From Perlucidibaca sp. (lineage in GTDB: Bacteria; Pseudomonadota; Gammaproteobacteria; Pseudomonadales; Moraxellaceae): 64,000 nucleotides of DNA. The notes under the pieces are model-generated. The model made no database searches. It was not told the origin of the DNA and worked only from the letters and a program-made list of their open reading frames with translations. The position numbers and the translations under genes were made by a program. The stretch lies in contig JAHFSA010000002.1 of NCBI GenBank assembly GCA_023265995.1, forward strand, positions 248,001 through 312,000, written 5' to 3'. Shown one piece after another: positions 48,793-57,789 of this stretch; the stretch's first letter is position 1, and each line of letters begins with the position of its first letter.

Positions 48793-49737
48793 ATGAAGAT
48801 GCGCATGCAATCGCTGCTGGGTGCCGGTCTGCTGCTGACCGGCTTGATGTTCAACACTGCCGCGCATGCCTCGTTCGGCGCCTGGGCCGAAGACCAGGCA
48901 CTGGGTCTGGAGCAGCGACTGGCTGGCCTGGAAACACGCCAGGTCAGCATCGACGATCATGACGTGCGCCTGTTCACGCGCCACCTCGACAGCAAGGATC
49001 CCTGCGTCGTCATGGTCCACGGCTTCACCGCCCGCGGCGCGCACTGGTTCCGCATGGCGCGCAAGCTGCCCGAACAGCGCTGCATCATTGCCGTCGACCT
49101 GCCCGGCTTCGGTGACTCCACCTTCAAGCCCACCGCCGCCTACACGCCGGAAGTCCAGGCCGACCGCCTCAGCGCCCTGCTCAAGGCCCTGCCGCTGGGC
49201 AATCCCCAGGTCGACATGGTCGGCAACTCCATGGGCGGCTTCATCACCGCCGAGTTCGCCCTGCGCCACCCCGAGCAGACCCATTCGATCGCCCTGATGG
49301 ATGCCGCCGGCGTCAGCAGCCCGGTCAAGAGCGAACTGTTCCGCCAGATCGATGCCGGCCAGAACGGCTTCTTCGCCAAGGACCTCGAAAGCTTCCGCAA
49401 GTTCTACGCCATGACCATGAGCGAGCCGCCCTATGTGCCGGGCTTCATCGTCGATGCCGTCGGCGCCGAAGCCCTCGACCGCGTGCCGCGCCACCAGTAC
49501 ATCTTCGACCAGCTCCAGGGCCCGCGCATCGACAACCAGCTCGGCAAGATCAAGGTGCCGACACTGATAGTCTGGGGCGACCAGGACAAGCTGCTGCATG
49601 TCAGCATGACCTCGGTCTGGCGCAAGATTCCGGGCTCGCGCGTGTTCATCTTCAAGGGTGTCGGCCACATGCCGCATCTGGAGCGCCCGGCCGAGAGCGC
49701 CGATCTCTACAACCGCTTCCTCACCGGCAAGCTCTGA
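48793..49737 (+). CDS. Secreted alpha/beta hydrolase
   Basis: 314 residues. Signal peptide (LLGAGLLLTGLMFNTAAHA), oxyanion region VHGFTARGAHW, nucleophile GNSMGGF near residue 140, acid around residue 255 (VWGDQDKLL) and catalytic His in GVGHMPHLERP. Probably a periplasmic or secreted lipase/esterase. It is followed by a dienelactone-hydrolase gene 10 nt later. Confidence 0.85.
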   Translation: MKMRMQSLLGAGLLLTGLMFNTAAHASFGAWAEDQALGLEQRLAGLETRQVSIDDHDVRLFTRHLDSKDPCVVMVHGFTARGAHWFRMARKLPEQRCIIAVDLPGFGDSTFKPTAAYTPEVQADRLSALLKALPLGNPQVDMVGNSMGGFITAEFALRHPEQTHSIALMDAAGVSSPVKSELFRQIDAGQNGFFAKDLESFRKFYAMTMSEPPYVPGFIVDAVGAEALDRVPRHQYIFDQLQGPRIDNQLGKIKVPTLIVWGDQDKLLHVSMTSVWRKIPGSRVFIFKGVGHMPHLERPAESADLYNRFLTGKL

Positions 49738-49747
49738 GGACATGACC

Positions 49748-50473
49748 ATGACCAGCGCCAGCCGCCACTTCAGCCTGCAGCTCAGCAACGGCCACGCCAT
49801 GCAGTGCGAGCTGTTCCTGCCTGCGCGGCAGAATGACAAGCAGACAGCCATCATTGCCATCCACGACATCTTCGGTCTTACCGACGATATCCGCCGCATC
49901 GCCGGTCGCCTCGCCGATGCCGGCTACCCGACCGTGGTGCCCGACCTCTACGACAACGGCTCGATCAAGCCGCTGTGCGTGACCAAGACCCTGCTCGCCC
50001 ACGAGACCGGCAAGGGCCTCGCCTTCGAGCAGCTGGAGGCCGCGCGCCTGTGGCTGCTGGAGCAGCCCGAGCTGGGTGCACAGAAGGTTGGCGTGATGGG
50101 TTTCTGCATGGGCGGGCACTTCGCCCTGCTCTACAGCGCCAAGGCTCCGATCTCGGTGGTGGCGCCGTTCTACGGCCAGGTGCCGGCCAAGGCCGAAGCC
50201 CTGAAAGGCATCGGTCCGGTAGTGGGCGGCTGGGGCGCCAAGGACATGGTCATGGGCTCGCACGGCAAGCGCCTGGAGAAGCATCTCGACAAGCTCGGCG
50301 TCGAGCATGACGTCAAGACCTATCCGAGCTGCGGTCACTCCTACATGAACAACCACGACACCGTGTTCTTCCGCGAGCTCGGCGACTACAGCCCGCTGCG
50401 CGCCAAGTACGACGAAGCCGCCTCGGAAGACAGCTGGCGCCGTGTCTTCGAGTTCTTCGAGCGCGTGCTCTGA
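49748..50473 (+). CDS. Dienelactone hydrolase family protein
   Basis: About 241 residues. Cys-His-Asp hydrolase of the DLH type: nucleophile GFCMGGH, late His in SCGHSYMN. Start at 49748 is chosen because GAGGA lies 7 nt before it. Substrates of this family range from lactones to simple esters. Same transcript as the preceding hydrolase. Confidence 0.83.
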   Translation: MTSASRHFSLQLSNGHAMQCELFLPARQNDKQTAIIAIHDIFGLTDDIRRIAGRLADAGYPTVVPDLYDNGSIKPLCVTKTLLAHETGKGLAFEQLEAARLWLLEQPELGAQKVGVMGFCMGGHFALLYSAKAPISVVAPFYGQVPAKAEALKGIGPVVGGWGAKDMVMGSHGKRLEKHLDKLGVEHDVKTYPSCGHSYMNNHDTVFFRELGDYSPLRAKYDEAASEDSWRRVFEFFERVL

Positions 50474-50514
50474 AGGAGCGCGCTTTGAAGGAAAGCGCTC
50501 TGAAAAAGGGGGCT

Positions 50515-51027
50515 ATGACCACCGTCTGCAGCTTCGCGCCGGTGGAGAATCCGCAAGCGCGCGTGCTCATCCTCGGCAGCATGCCGGGGGTGGCTTCGCT
50601 GACAGCCGGCGAGTACTACGCCCACCCGCGCAACGCCTTCTGGCGCATCCTCGGCGACATCGCCGGCGCCACGCCCGACCTGCCCTACCCCGAACGCCTG
50701 CAACGGCTGCGTGCGCATGGTCTGGCACTCTGGGATGTGCTGCAAAGCTGCGAGCGGCCGGGCAGCCTGGATGCCGACATCGTCCCGGACTCCATGCTGG
50801 CGAATGATTTTGCGGGATTTCTCGCGGGCCACCGCCACATCGAGCGGATCGTCTTCAATGGCGCCACCGCCGAACAGAGCTTCCGGCGCAACGTCCTGCC
50901 CGGACTCGACGCCAATGGTTTGGCGACCGGACTGACCCTGCTGCGCCTGCCCTCCACCAGTCCCGCCCACGCCGGCATGCCCTACGAGCGCAAGCTGGCG
51001 CTGTGGCGCGAGGCGCTCAGCCGCTGA
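50515..51027 (+). CDS. Family 6 DNA glycosylase (hypoxanthine/uracil)
   Basis: 170 residues. Motifs of the UDG superfamily, family 6: LGSMPGVASL and YYAHPRNAFWRIL, with LPSTSPAHA at the end. Such enzymes remove deaminated purines (hypoxanthine) from DNA. Start at 50515 follows an AAGGGGG sequence. Convergent with the TetR gene. Confidence 0.85.
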   Translation: MTTVCSFAPVENPQARVLILGSMPGVASLTAGEYYAHPRNAFWRILGDIAGATPDLPYPERLQRLRAHGLALWDVLQSCERPGSLDADIVPDSMLANDFAGFLAGHRHIERIVFNGATAEQSFRRNVLPGLDANGLATGLTLLRLPSTSPAHAGMPYERKLALWREALSR

Positions 51028-51056
51028 GAGAGCAGGAGCGAGCGTCCGCTACCTGC

Positions 51057-51704
51057 TCAGACGGTGCCCGCCGCCATGCCGGCGACCAGCAGACTCACGA
51101 TGGCCTCGCCATAACGCTCCAGCGCGGCGGCATCGTCCGGCTGCGACAGGAAGCGCATCACACCCGCCATGATCATGCCGATGATGGCGTGGCCGGTCAT
51201 TTCGGTATCGAGATCAGCGCGGAAGAAGCCGCGCTGCACGCCGTTGGCCAGATAGCTGGCCGTCATCAGCCCGCTCATGGTGACCAGATTGAGGATGCGC
51301 TGCGTCATCTCGGGGTCGATCGAGGTGGCCTCGAGCAGCATCAGTCGCAAGGCTCCGGGGTTGCCACGTGCGAACTCGCGAAAGCGCGCCGAGATGCGGC
51401 GGCACTGCTCGCGGTAATCCTCCAGATTGGTCACCGCCGTCGGCGCGTTCTCGCCGGCGAGCAGCTCGGTGAGCTTGCGCATGGTGTCGGTGATGACGTG
51501 CTCGAGGATGTCGCGCTTGTTCTCGAAATAGCGATAGAACGTGCCGTGGCCTATGCCCAGGCGCCTGGCGATATCGGCGATGGCAGTCTGGTGATAGCCG
51601 CGCTCGGAAAACTCGATGAAGGCGGCCTCGACGATATCCGCGCGCAGTTGCAGGCGGTTGCGTTCGGCACGGGACAGGGTCTGTTCTTCGCTCATGGTCA
51701 TCAT
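51057..51704 (-). CDS. TetR family regulator, divergent from BVMO operon
   Basis: 215 residues. HTH at residues ~20-65 (FIEFSERGYHQTAIADIAR, GIGHGTFYRYFENKRDIL). Divergent from a BVMO gene with 124 nt between them and a degenerate palindrome in the middle, so it very probably represses that operon. Start at 51704 or MSEEQ at 51695. Effector unknown, likely a ketone, ester or fatty acid. Confidence 0.88.
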   Translation of the reverse strand: MMTMSEEQTLSRAERNRLQLRADIVEAAFIEFSERGYHQTAIADIARRLGIGHGTFYRYFENKRDILEHVITDTMRKLTELLAGENAPTAVTNLEDYREQCRRISARFREFARGNPGALRLMLLEATSIDPEMTQRILNLVTMSGLMTASYLANGVQRGFFRADLDTEMTGHAIIGMIMAGVMRFLSQPDDAAALERYGEAIVSLLVAGMAAGTV

Positions 51705-51743
51705 GGTATCCGACCGGAAAGGAAATGACGATCACGGCATAAC

Positions 51744-51769
51744 TTGACACTCAATTCCAATAATGACAA
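51744..51769. promoter_or_regulatory. Operator/promoter between TetR and BVMO genes
   Basis: A 26-bp partly symmetric element: TTGACACT at 51744 and, reversed on the other strand, TTGTCATT ending at 51769. TTGACA is also a perfect -35. It resembles the arms of the large hairpin at 55352, which contain TTGTCATAA. Confidence 0.5.
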
Positions 51770-51828
51770 TCTGTTCCGTAAATGGCCGATCAGTCACAAC
51801 TGCTCACCACACGGCCGGAGGCAGCATC

Positions 51829-53313
51829 ATGACCAACAGCAACTCCTCCTCTTCCACCCGCATGCATGAAGTCATCGTGCTCGGCGGCGGCTTTGCCGGA
51901 CTCGGCGCCGCCATCAAGCTGCGCGAAGCCGGCATCACCGATTTCGTGCTGCTGGAAAAGGCCGGCGAACTGGGCGGCGTCTGGCGCGAGAACACCTACC
52001 CCGGCTGCGCCTGCGACGTGCCGTCGGCGCTCTACTCCTACTCGTTCGCGCCCAATCCGTCCTGGAGCCGTGTCTTCGCCGGCCAGGCCGAGATCAAGCG
52101 CTATCTGCAATCCACCGCCGAACAACATGGCGTACTGCCGCATGTGCGCTTCCACCATGAAGCGCTGAGCAGCTCCTGGAGCGATGCCGACGGCTGCTGG
52201 ATCATCCAGACCACGGCCGGCGAGTTCCGCGCCCGCTTCGCCATCATGGCCTGCGGCCCCATGCACGAGCCGGTCTATCCGGACGTGCCCGGCCTCAAGG
52301 AGTTCAGCGGCGAAATCTTCCACTCGGCACGCTGGCGTCATGACCTCGATCTGCGCGGCAAACGCGTGGCGGTGATCGGCACCGGCGCATCGGCAATCCA
52401 GTTCGTGCCCGAGATCCAGCCCCTGGTCGACAAACTGACCGTGTTCCAGCGCACTCCGCACTGGGTGCTGCCGAAGATGGATCAGAATCTGCCAGCGCTG
52501 GTGCAGCGCCTGTTCAAGCACCTGCCGCTGACCCAGCTGGCCATGCGCGGCGCCGTCTTCGGCATTTTCGAGACGCTCAACGGCGGCATGCAGAGCGTGG
52601 CGGCCATGAAACAGTTCCAGCGCCTGGCGTTGTTCAACATCCGTCGTGGCGTCAAGGATCCCGAGTTGCGCCGCAAGCTCACCCCGAACTACGTCATCGG
52701 CTGCAAGCGCGTGCTGCAATCCAACGACTGGTATCCGGCGCTGGCACAGGCCAATGTCGAGGTCGTCGCCAGCGGCCTGCGCGAAGTCCGCGGCAAGACC
52801 CTGATCGCCACCGACGGCAGCAGCCGCGAAGTCGATGTCATCATCCTCGGCACCGGCTTCGAAATCGCCGAACCGCCCATCGCCAAGCGTGTGCATGGTC
52901 GCGACGGCCGCAGCATGGCCGAGGTCTGGCAGGGCAGCCCGGAAGGCTACATGGGCACCATGGTCGCCGGCTGCCCCAACGGCTTCCTGATGTTCGGCCC
53001 CAACATCGCGGTCAGCTCCTCGGCCTTCCTCATCATCGAGGCCCAGCTCGCCTACATCATCGATGCCCTCAAGCAGGCTCGCGCCCAGGGCATTACCACC
53101 ATCGAGGCCAACCCGACGCGCATCTCCGACTTCAACGCGCGCGTTCAGGCCGCGCTCAAGGACACGGTCTGGAACAGCGGCGGCTGCACCAGCTACTTCA
53201 TCGACAGCAACGGTCGCAACAGCACGGTATGGCCATGGAGCACGCTGGAGATGCGGCGCCAGCTCAGCCGCTTCAACCTCGACGAATACCTCACCAGCAA
53301 ACAGACGGCCTGA
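51829..53313 (+). CDS. Flavin-containing Baeyer-Villiger-type monooxygenase
   Basis: 494 residues. N-terminal FAD fingerprint VIVLGGGFAGLGAA, second Rossmann motif VAVIGTGASAIQF, and the BVMO fingerprint FSGEIFHSARWRHD (F-x-G-x3-H-x3-W), where the residue after Trp is Arg instead of the usual Pro/Asp. Such enzymes insert oxygen into ketones to give esters. Start at 51829 follows GGAGG. First gene of an operon with an SDR (15 nt) and an HSL esterase, a ketone-ester-alcohol order. Confidence 0.88.
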   Translation: MTNSNSSSSTRMHEVIVLGGGFAGLGAAIKLREAGITDFVLLEKAGELGGVWRENTYPGCACDVPSALYSYSFAPNPSWSRVFAGQAEIKRYLQSTAEQHGVLPHVRFHHEALSSSWSDADGCWIIQTTAGEFRARFAIMACGPMHEPVYPDVPGLKEFSGEIFHSARWRHDLDLRGKRVAVIGTGASAIQFVPEIQPLVDKLTVFQRTPHWVLPKMDQNLPALVQRLFKHLPLTQLAMRGAVFGIFETLNGGMQSVAAMKQFQRLALFNIRRGVKDPELRRKLTPNYVIGCKRVLQSNDWYPALAQANVEVVASGLREVRGKTLIATDGSSREVDVIILGTGFEIAEPPIAKRVHGRDGRSMAEVWQGSPEGYMGTMVAGCPNGFLMFGPNIAVSSSAFLIIEAQLAYIIDALKQARAQGITTIEANPTRISDFNARVQAALKDTVWNSGGCTSYFIDSNGRNSTVWPWSTLEMRRQLSRFNLDEYLTSKQTA

Positions 53314-53328
53314 GCCGGGAGACACGAC

Positions 53329-54204
53329 ATGGCAAAGCATCAGAACACGTCCCTGCAGGGCAAGGTCATCGCTGTCACCGGCGGCGGTCGCGGCATCGGT
53401 CTGGCCATTGCCGAAGCCCTGATCGCACGCGGCGCCCGCGTCAGCATCGGCGACATCGATCTCGACCTGGCCCGGCGCGAGGCCATCCGCATCGGCGCCC
53501 ATGCCGAACGCCTGGATGTCCGCGATCGTGACTCCTTCGCGGCCTTCCTGGCCGATACCGAAGCCTCGCTGGGCACGCTCGACGGCCTGATCAACAACGC
53601 CGGCATCATGCCCATGGGCTATTTCCTCGATGAATCGCCGGCCCTGGCCGATGCCCAGATCGACATCAATTTCCGCGGCGTCATCCACGGCATGCAGCTC
53701 GCCCTGCCCGGCCTGCTCGCGCGTCGCAGCGGCCACATCGTCAACATTTCCTCGCTGGCCGGGCGCTTCGCCATCCCGGGCTCGGCCATCTACACCGGCA
53801 CCAAGCACGCCGTGGTCGGCATGACCGAAGCAGTCGCCGCCGAATACCGCGATACCGGCGTGCACTTCACCTGCATCATGCCGTCCAAGGTGCTGACCGA
53901 GCTGGCCTCGGGCACCGACAATGCCGGCCGCGGCATTCCCGCCGTGACCCCGCAACAGGTCGCCGAGGCTGTGGTCGGCGCGCTGCTGAAGCCGCGCCTG
54001 ATGGTGGCGGTGCCGGACTATCTGCAGATCGCGCACAGTGCCTACACGCTGATTCCGGCCTGGCTGCAGGAGCGCGGTCGCCGCCTGCTCGGCGATGACC
54101 GCATCCTCAGCCAGCTTGATCACACGGCTCATGCCGGTTATGAACAACGCATCAACCGCCTCGCCAGCACCGGCAAGGCCGCCAAGAAAGAGAAAAGCGC
54201 ATGA
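53329..54204 (+). CDS. Short-chain dehydrogenase/reductase
   Basis: 291 residues, classical SDR: cofactor motif VTGGGRGIGLAIAEAL, NNAGIM, catalytic Ser and YTGTKHAVVG (YxxxK). Would oxidise an alcohol to the ketone for the BVMO. The tail is Lys-rich (GKAAKKEKSA). Stop overlaps the esterase ATG. Confidence 0.88.
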   Translation: MAKHQNTSLQGKVIAVTGGGRGIGLAIAEALIARGARVSIGDIDLDLARREAIRIGAHAERLDVRDRDSFAAFLADTEASLGTLDGLINNAGIMPMGYFLDESPALADAQIDINFRGVIHGMQLALPGLLARRSGHIVNISSLAGRFAIPGSAIYTGTKHAVVGMTEAVAAEYRDTGVHFTCIMPSKVLTELASGTDNAGRGIPAVTPQQVAEAVVGALLKPRLMVAVPDYLQIAHSAYTLIPAWLQERGRRLLGDDRILSQLDHTAHAGYEQRINRLASTGKAAKKEKSA

Positions 54205-55103
54205 AGCTGCCCCCCGTGATCGCCCGCACCATCGTCAAGACCGCCCTGCGCACCAGCTTCAAGCTGCCCAGCCTGCTGCCGCTGCCGGAATCCGTGCTGC
54301 GCCGGGCCATGGAGGGCGGCTCCCTGCTGTTCCGGCCGCGTGCCGATGCCATCGTCGAAAAGGTCTCGCTCGCCGGCGTCTCGGCCGAACGCATCACGCC
54401 CAAGGGCAAGGTCGACCGCGTGCTGCTGCACTTCCATGGCGGCGCCTTCTTCGCCGGCTCGGCACGCACCCATCGCGCGCTCGGCACCGAACTGGCAGTG
54501 CGCAGCCATGCCCGCGTCTACATGCTCAACTACCGTCTCGCGCCCGAGCACCCCTATCCGGCCGCGCTGCATGATGGCCTGGTCTGCTACCAGGCCCTGC
54601 TCGACGAAGGCTGGCATGCGAACCAGATCGTGCTTGGCGGCGACTCCGGCGGCTGCGCCCATATCCTCTCGCTGGCCGTCGCCCTGCGTGATCGCGGCCT
54701 GCCGCTGCCAGCCGGCCTGGTGATGATCTCGCCCTATCTCGACCTCACCCTCAGCCTGCCCTCGGTGGCCGCCAACGCGCGTCGCGACCCCATGGTGACC
54801 GCGCATGCGCTGCGCCGTGGCGGCGACGGCTATCGCGGCGACATTGCCGAGAACGATGCGCGCGTGTCACCGCTGTTCGCCGACCTGCACGGTCTGCCAC
54901 CGATGCTGGTGCAGGCCGGCAGCGAAGAAATCCTGCTCGATGACGCCCTGCAGTTCAGCGAACGCGCCCGCCTTGCCGGCGTCGAGGTGAATTGCCACAT
55001 CTATGGCGGCATGTGGCACAACTTCCAGATGTTCAATGCCCTCATCGCCACCGCCGATCAGGCGCTCGACGAAATCGGGCATTTCATCCGCGGCACGGTA
55101 TGA
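54201..55103 (+). CDS. HSL-type esterase of the BVMO operon
   Basis: 300 residues. Oxyanion motif LHFHGGAFFAGS, nucleophile GDSGGC near residue 150, His in MWHNFQ near the C-terminus. Probably hydrolyses the ester made by the BVMO. The same three families (BVMO, SDR, LipR-type esterase) make up the core of the mycobacterial mymA operon. Paralogue of the gene at 35.9 kb. Confidence 0.88.
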   Translation: MKLPPVIARTIVKTALRTSFKLPSLLPLPESVLRRAMEGGSLLFRPRADAIVEKVSLAGVSAERITPKGKVDRVLLHFHGGAFFAGSARTHRALGTELAVRSHARVYMLNYRLAPEHPYPAALHDGLVCYQALLDEGWHANQIVLGGDSGGCAHILSLAVALRDRGLPLPAGLVMISPYLDLTLSLPSVAANARRDPMVTAHALRRGGDGYRGDIAENDARVSPLFADLHGLPPMLVQAGSEEILLDDALQFSERARLAGVEVNCHIYGGMWHNFQMFNALIATADQALDEIGHFIRGTV

Positions 55104-55173
55104 TCAGGATCCGGCAGCAGCCACGCTGCCTGCCGGGCCCTTTCCGACAGATCCGCTGACGAGGACAAGAACC

Positions 55174-55326
55174 ATGTGCACGCAATACATCTTCATGGCC
55201 ATTCTGACGGTAGCCATTCTGCCGCTGCTCTTCCCGAACCAGGCCATGGAGCGTCTGAGCAGCATTCTGGTCATCCTTATCTGCCTCGGCGGCATATCAG
55301 GCATAGTCCAGAAGCTCCTCTGCTGA
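55174..55326 (+). CDS. Small membrane protein
   Basis: 50 residues, start at 55174 preceded by GAGGA. Two hydrophobic segments (YIFMAILTVAILPLLFP and SILVILICLGGISGIV) with a short charged loop between. Small hydrophobic proteins of this kind are often missed. Co-oriented with the BVMO operon, 70 nt after it. Function unknown. Confidence 0.55.
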   Translation: MCTQYIFMAILTVAILPLLFPNQAMERLSSILVILICLGGISGIVQKLLC

Positions 55327-55351
55327 CGCTGACGGGCAGAAAATCCCCTCC

Positions 55352-55393
55352 CTTGTCATAACGTGACATCGCACGATGGCACGTTATGACAAG
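55352..55393. promoter_or_regulatory. Perfect 14-bp inverted repeat, 42 bp hairpin
   Basis: Arms CTTGTCATAACGTG and CACGTTATGACAAG are perfect. Between them CATCG and CGATG pair again with only A/G and CA unpaired, so the whole 42 nt can form one hairpin. There is no T-tract, so this is not a standard terminator. It lies 86 nt before the PF10118 hydrolase ATG. The motif TTGTCATAA resembles the half-site at the TetR-BVMO intergenic region. Confidence 0.65.
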
Positions 55394-55478
55394 AAATTGT
55401 CCCGACATGACCTGCCGCGAACGCCCGGTCACGCGCACATTTCGTCCTGCCCGATATGACATTTTCCGGAGGGGCGAG

Positions 55479-56393
55479 ATGAATTCCGTTAATACCGCTG
55501 TCGAGACGACTTCTTCCCAGTCTGCCGCTTCCCGCCAGCCGCTCGGCGCCCGCGTCGGCATTCCGCCGCGCCGTGTCGCCATGAACCTCGAAGACTCCAA
55601 GGCCGGTTACTGGTACGGCAACGACCCGTTCCTGACCTACTACTGGTCGGCCTTCTCCATCCTGCTGCCGGAAGGCGAGCAGTTCTTCGTCAACGCCGTG
55701 CGTCACTACCGTGACCAGATCACGGATGATGACCTGAAGGCCGGCATCGCCGGTTTCATCGGCCAGGAAGCCCTGCACACGCAAGGCCACCAGGTGCTGA
55801 ACGGCTTCATCAACGCCAAGAACCTGCCGGCCGCCGAAATCGAGGGCCAGCTCAAGCTGCTGCTCGACACCGCCGCCAGGATCCATCCGCGCCTGAGCCT
55901 GGCCGCCACCATCTGCCTGGAGCACTTCACCGCGCTGATGGGCGAGCAGCTGCTGGTCGAGGATGACCACAACGCGGCCATCGCCGAAGACATCAAGCCG
56001 CTGTGGATGTGGCACGCGCTGGAAGAGACCGAACACAAGGCCGTGGCCTGGGATGTCTACGAACAGACCGGCGGCAGCTACGCCGTGCGCGCCGGCACCA
56101 TGGTCATCACCACCGCCGTGCTCGGCGCTGTCATGGCCTATGCCACCGCCCGCCTGCTGCATGCCGACGGCAAGCTGCTCGACGTGCGCAACAACTGGCG
56201 TGGCTTCAAGTCGCTGTTCGGTCGCCAGGGTCGCATGACCCGTCTGGCCCCGAAGTTCCTCGACTTCTTCCGTCCGGGCTTCCACCCGAACGACCACGAC
56301 ACCAAGGCGCTGGTCACCGAATGGCGCGAGAAGCTGTTCGGTGCCTATGGCGAGATGAACCATCTGCTCAAGGGTGGCAAGTCGCTGCACTGA
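55479..56393 (+). CDS. PF10118 metal-dependent hydrolase
   Basis: 304 residues, a helical protein with His/Glu metal sites: FIGQEALHTQGHQVLNGF and the ALEETEHKAVAWDVY segment. The family is annotated as predicted metal-dependent hydrolase and is common in Moraxellaceae, Pseudomonas and mycobacteria beside lipid/alkane genes, but no reaction is proven. Start at 55479 follows GGAGGGG. Preceded by the large hairpin. Confidence 0.85.
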   Translation: MNSVNTAVETTSSQSAASRQPLGARVGIPPRRVAMNLEDSKAGYWYGNDPFLTYYWSAFSILLPEGEQFFVNAVRHYRDQITDDDLKAGIAGFIGQEALHTQGHQVLNGFINAKNLPAAEIEGQLKLLLDTAARIHPRLSLAATICLEHFTALMGEQLLVEDDHNAAIAEDIKPLWMWHALEETEHKAVAWDVYEQTGGSYAVRAGTMVITTAVLGAVMAYATARLLHADGKLLDVRNNWRGFKSLFGRQGRMTRLAPKFLDFFRPGFHPNDHDTKALVTEWREKLFGAYGEMNHLLKGGKSLH

Positions 56394-56411
56394 GCCCCGG
56401 CTCTGTCGACG

Positions 56412-56440
56412 GAAAGCCCGCCTCGCGCGGGCTTTCTGCT
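56412..56440 (+). terminator. Terminator after PF10118 hydrolase
   Basis: Arms GAAAGCCCGC / GCGGGCTTTC with a 5-nt loop and TGCTTTCC following, 18 nt after the stop. Confidence 0.8.
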
Positions 56441-56583
56441 TTCCGGGCGCAGCGCCAGGGCCACGGCTGCCGGTCGGAAGGCATTTGCCGCGTTTGATCC
56501 GGGTTGCTTTGACAACACGCCTCGCCAGCAGGTTTCATGGCGCCAACAAAAACAGGCACGGCAAACAGGCAGGGTAGCGACAC

Positions 56584-57780
56584 ATGTCGACACGGAATGT
56601 TCTGGTCATCAACTGCGGCAGCTCATCCATCAAGTTCGCGCTGGTCGGCGAAAGCCGCGCGGACTTTCCCCTGCACGGACTGGCCGAGCGCCTCGGCAGC
56701 GCCGACGCCATCCTGCGCTGGCAGCACGACAACCAGCGCCATGAACAGGCCATCGCCGGCAGTGACCATCGCGCCGCCCTCGCCGCCCTGCTGCCGCTGG
56801 TCGAGCAGGCCGCCGACGGCAGCCTGCACGGCATCGGGCATCGCGTCGTGCATGGTGGCGAGCACTTCACCGCCGCCGGCCTGATCGGCGCCGACACCCT
56901 GGCCGCGATACGCGCGACGACACCGCTGGCGCCCCTGCACAACCCCGCCAACCTGCTCGGCATCGAAGCCGCCATGGCGGTGTTCCCGGAGCTGCCGCAG
57001 GTGGCCGTGTTCGACACCGCCTTCCATCAGACGCTGCCGGCGCATGCCTATCGCTATGCCCTGCCGGAAGCGCTCTACCGCGACCATGGCGTGCGCCGCT
57101 ACGGCTTCCACGGCACCAGTCATCGCTATGTCAGCCACCGCGCGGCCGACATGGCCGGGCTGGCGACAGGCGACAGCAGCTGGCTCTGCGCCCACCTCGG
57201 CAACGGCGCCTCGACCTGCGCCATCGTCAACGGCCAGAGCCAGGACACCAGCATGGGCCTGACCCCGCTGGAGGGGCTGGTCATGGGCACCCGCAGCGGC
57301 GATGTCGATCCCAATCTGCATGGCCATCTGGCGCGCACCCTGGGCTGGAGCCTGGACAAGATCGACGCCATGCTGAACAAGGAAAGTGGCCTGCTGGCAC
57401 TCTCCGGCGGCCTCTCCAACGACATGCGCAGCCTGGAACAGGCGCGTGATCAGGGCCATGCCGGCGCCACCCTGGCCATAGAGGTCTTCTGCTACCGTCT
57501 GGCCAAGTCACTGGCGGCCATGAGCTGCGCGCTGCCGCGCCTGGACGGCCTGATCTTCACCGGCGGCATAGGCGAAAACTCGGCGCTGATCCGCAGCAAG
57601 ACCGTGGCCAGCCTCGGCCTGCTCGGTCTCGTCATCGACCACGAGGCCAATGCCGCCTGCGTGCGCGGCCAGTCCGGCGCCATCCATGCTGCCGGCCATC
57701 CGCGCATCCTGGTCGTGCCCACCAACGAAGAACGGCAGATCGCGCTCGATACGCTCGCCCTGCTTGACCCCGTGCTCTGA
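56584..57780 (+). CDS. ackA: Acetate kinase
   Basis: 398 residues, ASKHA fold. [17 protein letters not shown] (first phosphate loop), HRVVHGG near residue 95, [10 protein letters not shown] and [12 protein letters not shown]. Converts acetyl phosphate + ADP to acetate + ATP or the reverse. 9 nt before pta, as usual. Confidence 0.96.
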   Translation: MSTRNVLVINCGSSSIKFALVGESRADFPLHGLAERLGSADAILRWQHDNQRHEQAIAGSDHRAALAALLPLVEQAADGSLHGIGHRVVHGGEHFTAAGLIGADTLAAIRATTPLAPLHNPANLLGIEAAMAVFPELPQVAVFDTAFHQTLPAHAYRYALPEALYRDHGVRRYGFHGTSHRYVSHRAADMAGLATGDSSWLCAHLGNGASTCAIVNGQSQDTSMGLTPLEGLVMGTRSGDVDPNLHGHLARTLGWSLDKIDAMLNKESGLLALSGGLSNDMRSLEQARDQGHAGATLAIEVFCYRLAKSLAAMSCALPRLDGLIFTGGIGENSALIRSKTVASLGLLGLVIDHEANAACVRGQSGAIHAAGHPRILVVPTNEERQIALDTLALLDPVL

Positions 57781-57789
57781 GGAACCGAC

